Shown here: positions 62,535-64,000 of the stretch, piece after piece | How positions within the stretch are numbered: the first letter of the stretch is position 1 | Layout of the letters: each line of letters opens with the position of its first letter | NCBI RefSeq assembly: GCF_013201545.1 | Contig: NZ_CP053746.1 | Location: 1,701,001-1,765,000, forward strand | Direction of reading: 5' to 3' | From: Pseudomonas graminis | GTDB taxonomy: Bacteria; Pseudomonadota; Gammaproteobacteria; Pseudomonadales; Pseudomonadaceae | Length of the DNA: 64,000 nucleotides | The notes under the pieces: generated by a model | What the model saw: only the letters and a program-made list of their open reading frames with translations | Databases searched by the model: none | Told to the model about the DNA's origin: nothing | Translations under genes and position numbers: made by a program

Positions 62535-63314
62535 TCAGATGGTGAGCGTCCAGTCGTAGTCCACAATCAGCGGCGCGTGTTGCGAGAAGCGCGGCTGGCG
62601 TGGAAGACGCGCACTGCGTACGAAACGGCGCAGGCCCGGGGTCAGCAACTGATAATCGAAGCGCCAGCCCAAGTTGAGCATCTCGGCCTGTTCGTTATCC
62701 GGCCACCAGCTGTACTGATCACCTTCACGGCTGACTTCACGCAGGGCATCGACATAACCCATGTTGCCAACGATCTCGTCCATCCACGCACGCTCTGGTG
62801 CCAGAAAGCCCGGAGATTGCTGGCTGTCGCGCCAGTTTTTGATGTCCAGCTTCTGTTGCGCCACGTATAGCGAGCCACAGTAAATGTACTCGCGACGTTT
62901 GCGTCGCTGCTTGTCGAGGTACTTGCCGAAATCGTCCATGAGCTTGAATTTCTGATTCAAGTCTTCATCGCCGTTCATCCCGGAAGGGAGCAGCAAGGTC
63001 GCGATACTGACTTTGTCGAAATCTGCCTGCAGGTAACGCCCGTAACGGTCAGCCGTCTCGAAACCAAGACCGTTGATAACCGCCTTCGGTTGCAGCCGCG
63101 AGTAAAGCGCCACGCCACCCTGGGCAGGGACTTCGGCTTCGCAGGCGTATAGGAAGTAGCCGTCCAGTTGGAAGGCTGGGTCGTCCAGTTCAAAGGCGGA
63201 GGCGCGGGTGTCCTGAAGGCAGATGACGTCGGCATTCTGGGCTTGCAGCCAACTGAGCAAACCACGCTCGACTGCAGCCTGAATACCATTAACGTTCACA
63301 CTGATGATCCGCAT
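62535..63314 (-). CDS. crc: Catabolite repression control protein Crc
   Basis: 259-residue member of the exonuclease-endonuclease-phosphatase fold. In Pseudomonas Crc has no nuclease activity; it stabilises Hfq on A-rich mRNA motifs and so blocks translation of genes for poor carbon sources. Seen: MRIISVNVNGIQAAVERGLL, ADVICLQDTRASAFELDD and the C-terminal RRFVRSARLPRQPRFSQHAP. The final DYDWTL replaces the usual H-D end of active EEP enzymes only partly, consistent with the known lack of activity. ATG at 63314 by homology. Divergent from pyrE, as in other pseudomonads. Confidence 0.95.
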   Translation of the reverse strand: MRIISVNVNGIQAAVERGLLSWLQAQNADVICLQDTRASAFELDDPAFQLDGYFLYACEAEVPAQGGVALYSRLQPKAVINGLGFETADRYGRYLQADFDKVSIATLLLPSGMNGDEDLNQKFKLMDDFGKYLDKQRRKRREYIYCGSLYVAQQKLDIKNWRDSQQSPGFLAPERAWMDEIVGNMGYVDALREVSREGDQYSWWPDNEQAEMLNLGWRFDYQLLTPGLRRFVRSARLPRQPRFSQHAPLIVDYDWTLTI

Positions 63315-63396
63315 AAATGGCCCCAAAAATCACGTGCGTGTATGATACCCGAGCTCTACCTAATTAGCTAAATCCGTGGTATTCGGGGCTTTTTTC

Positions 63397-64000
63397 ATGC
63401 AGGCGTATCAACGCGATTTCATTCGTTTTGCCATCGATCGCGGAGTTTTGCGCTTCGGTGAGTTCACTTTGAAGTCTGGGCGCACCAGTCCTTACTTCTT
63501 CAATGCCGGTCTTTTCAACAGTGGTTCGGCCCTCGCCCAACTGGGTAAGTTTTACGCCGCTGCCGTTGTTGAAAGCGGTATCTCCTTCGACGTTCTGTTC
63601 GGCCCGGCCTACAAGGGTATTCCCCTGGCGGCGGCGACCGCCGTGGCGCTTGCCGAGCATCACGGTCTCGACCTCCCTTGGTGCTTCAACCGCAAAGAGG
63701 CCAAGGCCCATGGCGAAGGCGGCAGCCTGGTGGGCGCACCGTTGAGCGGCAACGTGCTGATCATCGACGACGTGATCACCGCAGGTACAGCTATCCGCGA
63801 GGTCATGCAGATTATTCAGGCCCAAAGCGCGAACGCTGCCGGCGTGCTGATCGCGTTGAATCGCCAGGAACGTGGCAACGGCGAGCTGTCTGCCATCCAG
63901 GAAGTCGAGCGCGATTTCGGCATTCCGGTGGTGAGCATCGTTTCGTTGAATCAGGTGCTGGAATTCCTGGCCGACGATCCGCAGCTCAAGCAGCACTTGC
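63397..64000 (+). CDS. pyrE: Orotate phosphoribosyltransferase (3' end outside window)
   Basis: The first 201 residues of PyrE, which makes orotidine 5'-phosphate from orotate and PRPP; the family length of about 213 means some 12 residues lie beyond the edge. [20 protein letters not shown] and [15 protein letters not shown] at the N-terminus, [16 protein letters not shown], and the PRPP motif [16 protein letters not shown]. The ATG at 63397 is in a short T-rich context without a strong ribosome binding site. Divergent from crc. Confidence 0.96.
   Translation, partial: MQAYQRDFIRFAIDRGVLRFGEFTLKSGRTSPYFFNAGLFNSGSALAQLGKFYAAAVVESGISFDVLFGPAYKGIPLAAATAVALAEHHGLDLPWCFNRKEAKAHGEGGSLVGAPLSGNVLIIDDVITAGTAIREVMQIIQAQSANAAGVLIALNRQERGNGELSAIQEVERDFGIPVVSIVSLNQVLEFLADDPQLKQHL

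Overview
The window is a contiguous stretch of Pseudomonas-type chromosome (gammaproteobacterium, GC-rich). The evidence is gene content and order: uvrD, a membrane EAL protein, an RpiR/HexR-like regulator and pycR/pycA/oadA at the left, the pst-phoU and phoBR loci in the middle, and recG, oxyR, spoT, rpoZ, gmk, rph, crc and pyrE at the right. From memory this matches, in reverse, the P. aeruginosa PA5331-PA5443 and P. putida PP_5291-PP_5352 segments, which lie fairly near the replication origin. Pseudomonas REP/REPIN repeats (TGTGGGAGCGAGC... and TAGGACCGGCTTCAGCCGG types) fit. The species is not determined; the fluorescens/syringae side of the genus is a guess.

Layout. 1-10.4 kb: uvrD, a membrane GGDEF/EAL protein, a HexR paralogue with a textbook HexR-like operator, a small conserved protein, pycR, and the two-subunit pyruvate carboxylase. 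10.4-18.4 kb is more accessory: two GNAT acetyltransferases and a PaiB-like flavin protein divergent from a MocR regulator (whose linker is encoded by a 12-bp tandem repeat of DnaA-box-like units), a YeeE/YedE transporter, an extra transketolase and a bestrophin-like channel. 18.8-24.0 kb: asparaginase, an AGCS amino-acid symporter and aspartase with a divergent LysR gene. 24.2-30.1 kb: purEK, small membrane and periplasmic proteins, a mutarotase, a YciA thioesterase and an MHS-family transporter. 30.1-43.4 kb: the phosphate block pstS / pstCAB-phoU, an orphan response regulator, an M23 peptidase, a CNNM/CorC protein, phoR-phoB and a small secreted protein. 43.4-54.6 kb: ubiCA, rubredoxin and its reductase, hupN, an SCP2-like protein, a YbaK-HDOD protein, recG, oxyR and exbB-exbD-tonB. 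54.7-64.0 kb: an epimerase, a lipoprotein, ridA, spoT, rpoZ, gmk, yicC, rph, a DUF4870 protein, crc and the start of pyrE, which runs off the window.

The genes form recognisable functional blocks: phosphate sensing and uptake (three Pho boxes are visible), anaplerosis (PycR/PycA/OadA), asparagine-aspartate catabolism, purine synthesis, iron uptake energised by TonB, oxidative-stress control (OxyR), the stringent response (SpoT, RpoZ, Gmk side by side) and catabolite control (Crc).

I saw no rRNA, tRNA, IS element, prophage, CRISPR array or defence island, and no clear-cut undescribed multi-gene system. The most unusual signals are non-coding or architectural: the DnaA-box-like 12-bp tandem repeat in the MocR linker, a strong terminator hairpin between a promoter-like site and purE, related AGCTTGC-type repeats placed just before the ribosome binding sites of oadA and pstB, paired hairpins in the hupN leader, and a second transketolase outside the usual metK-tkt-epd context.
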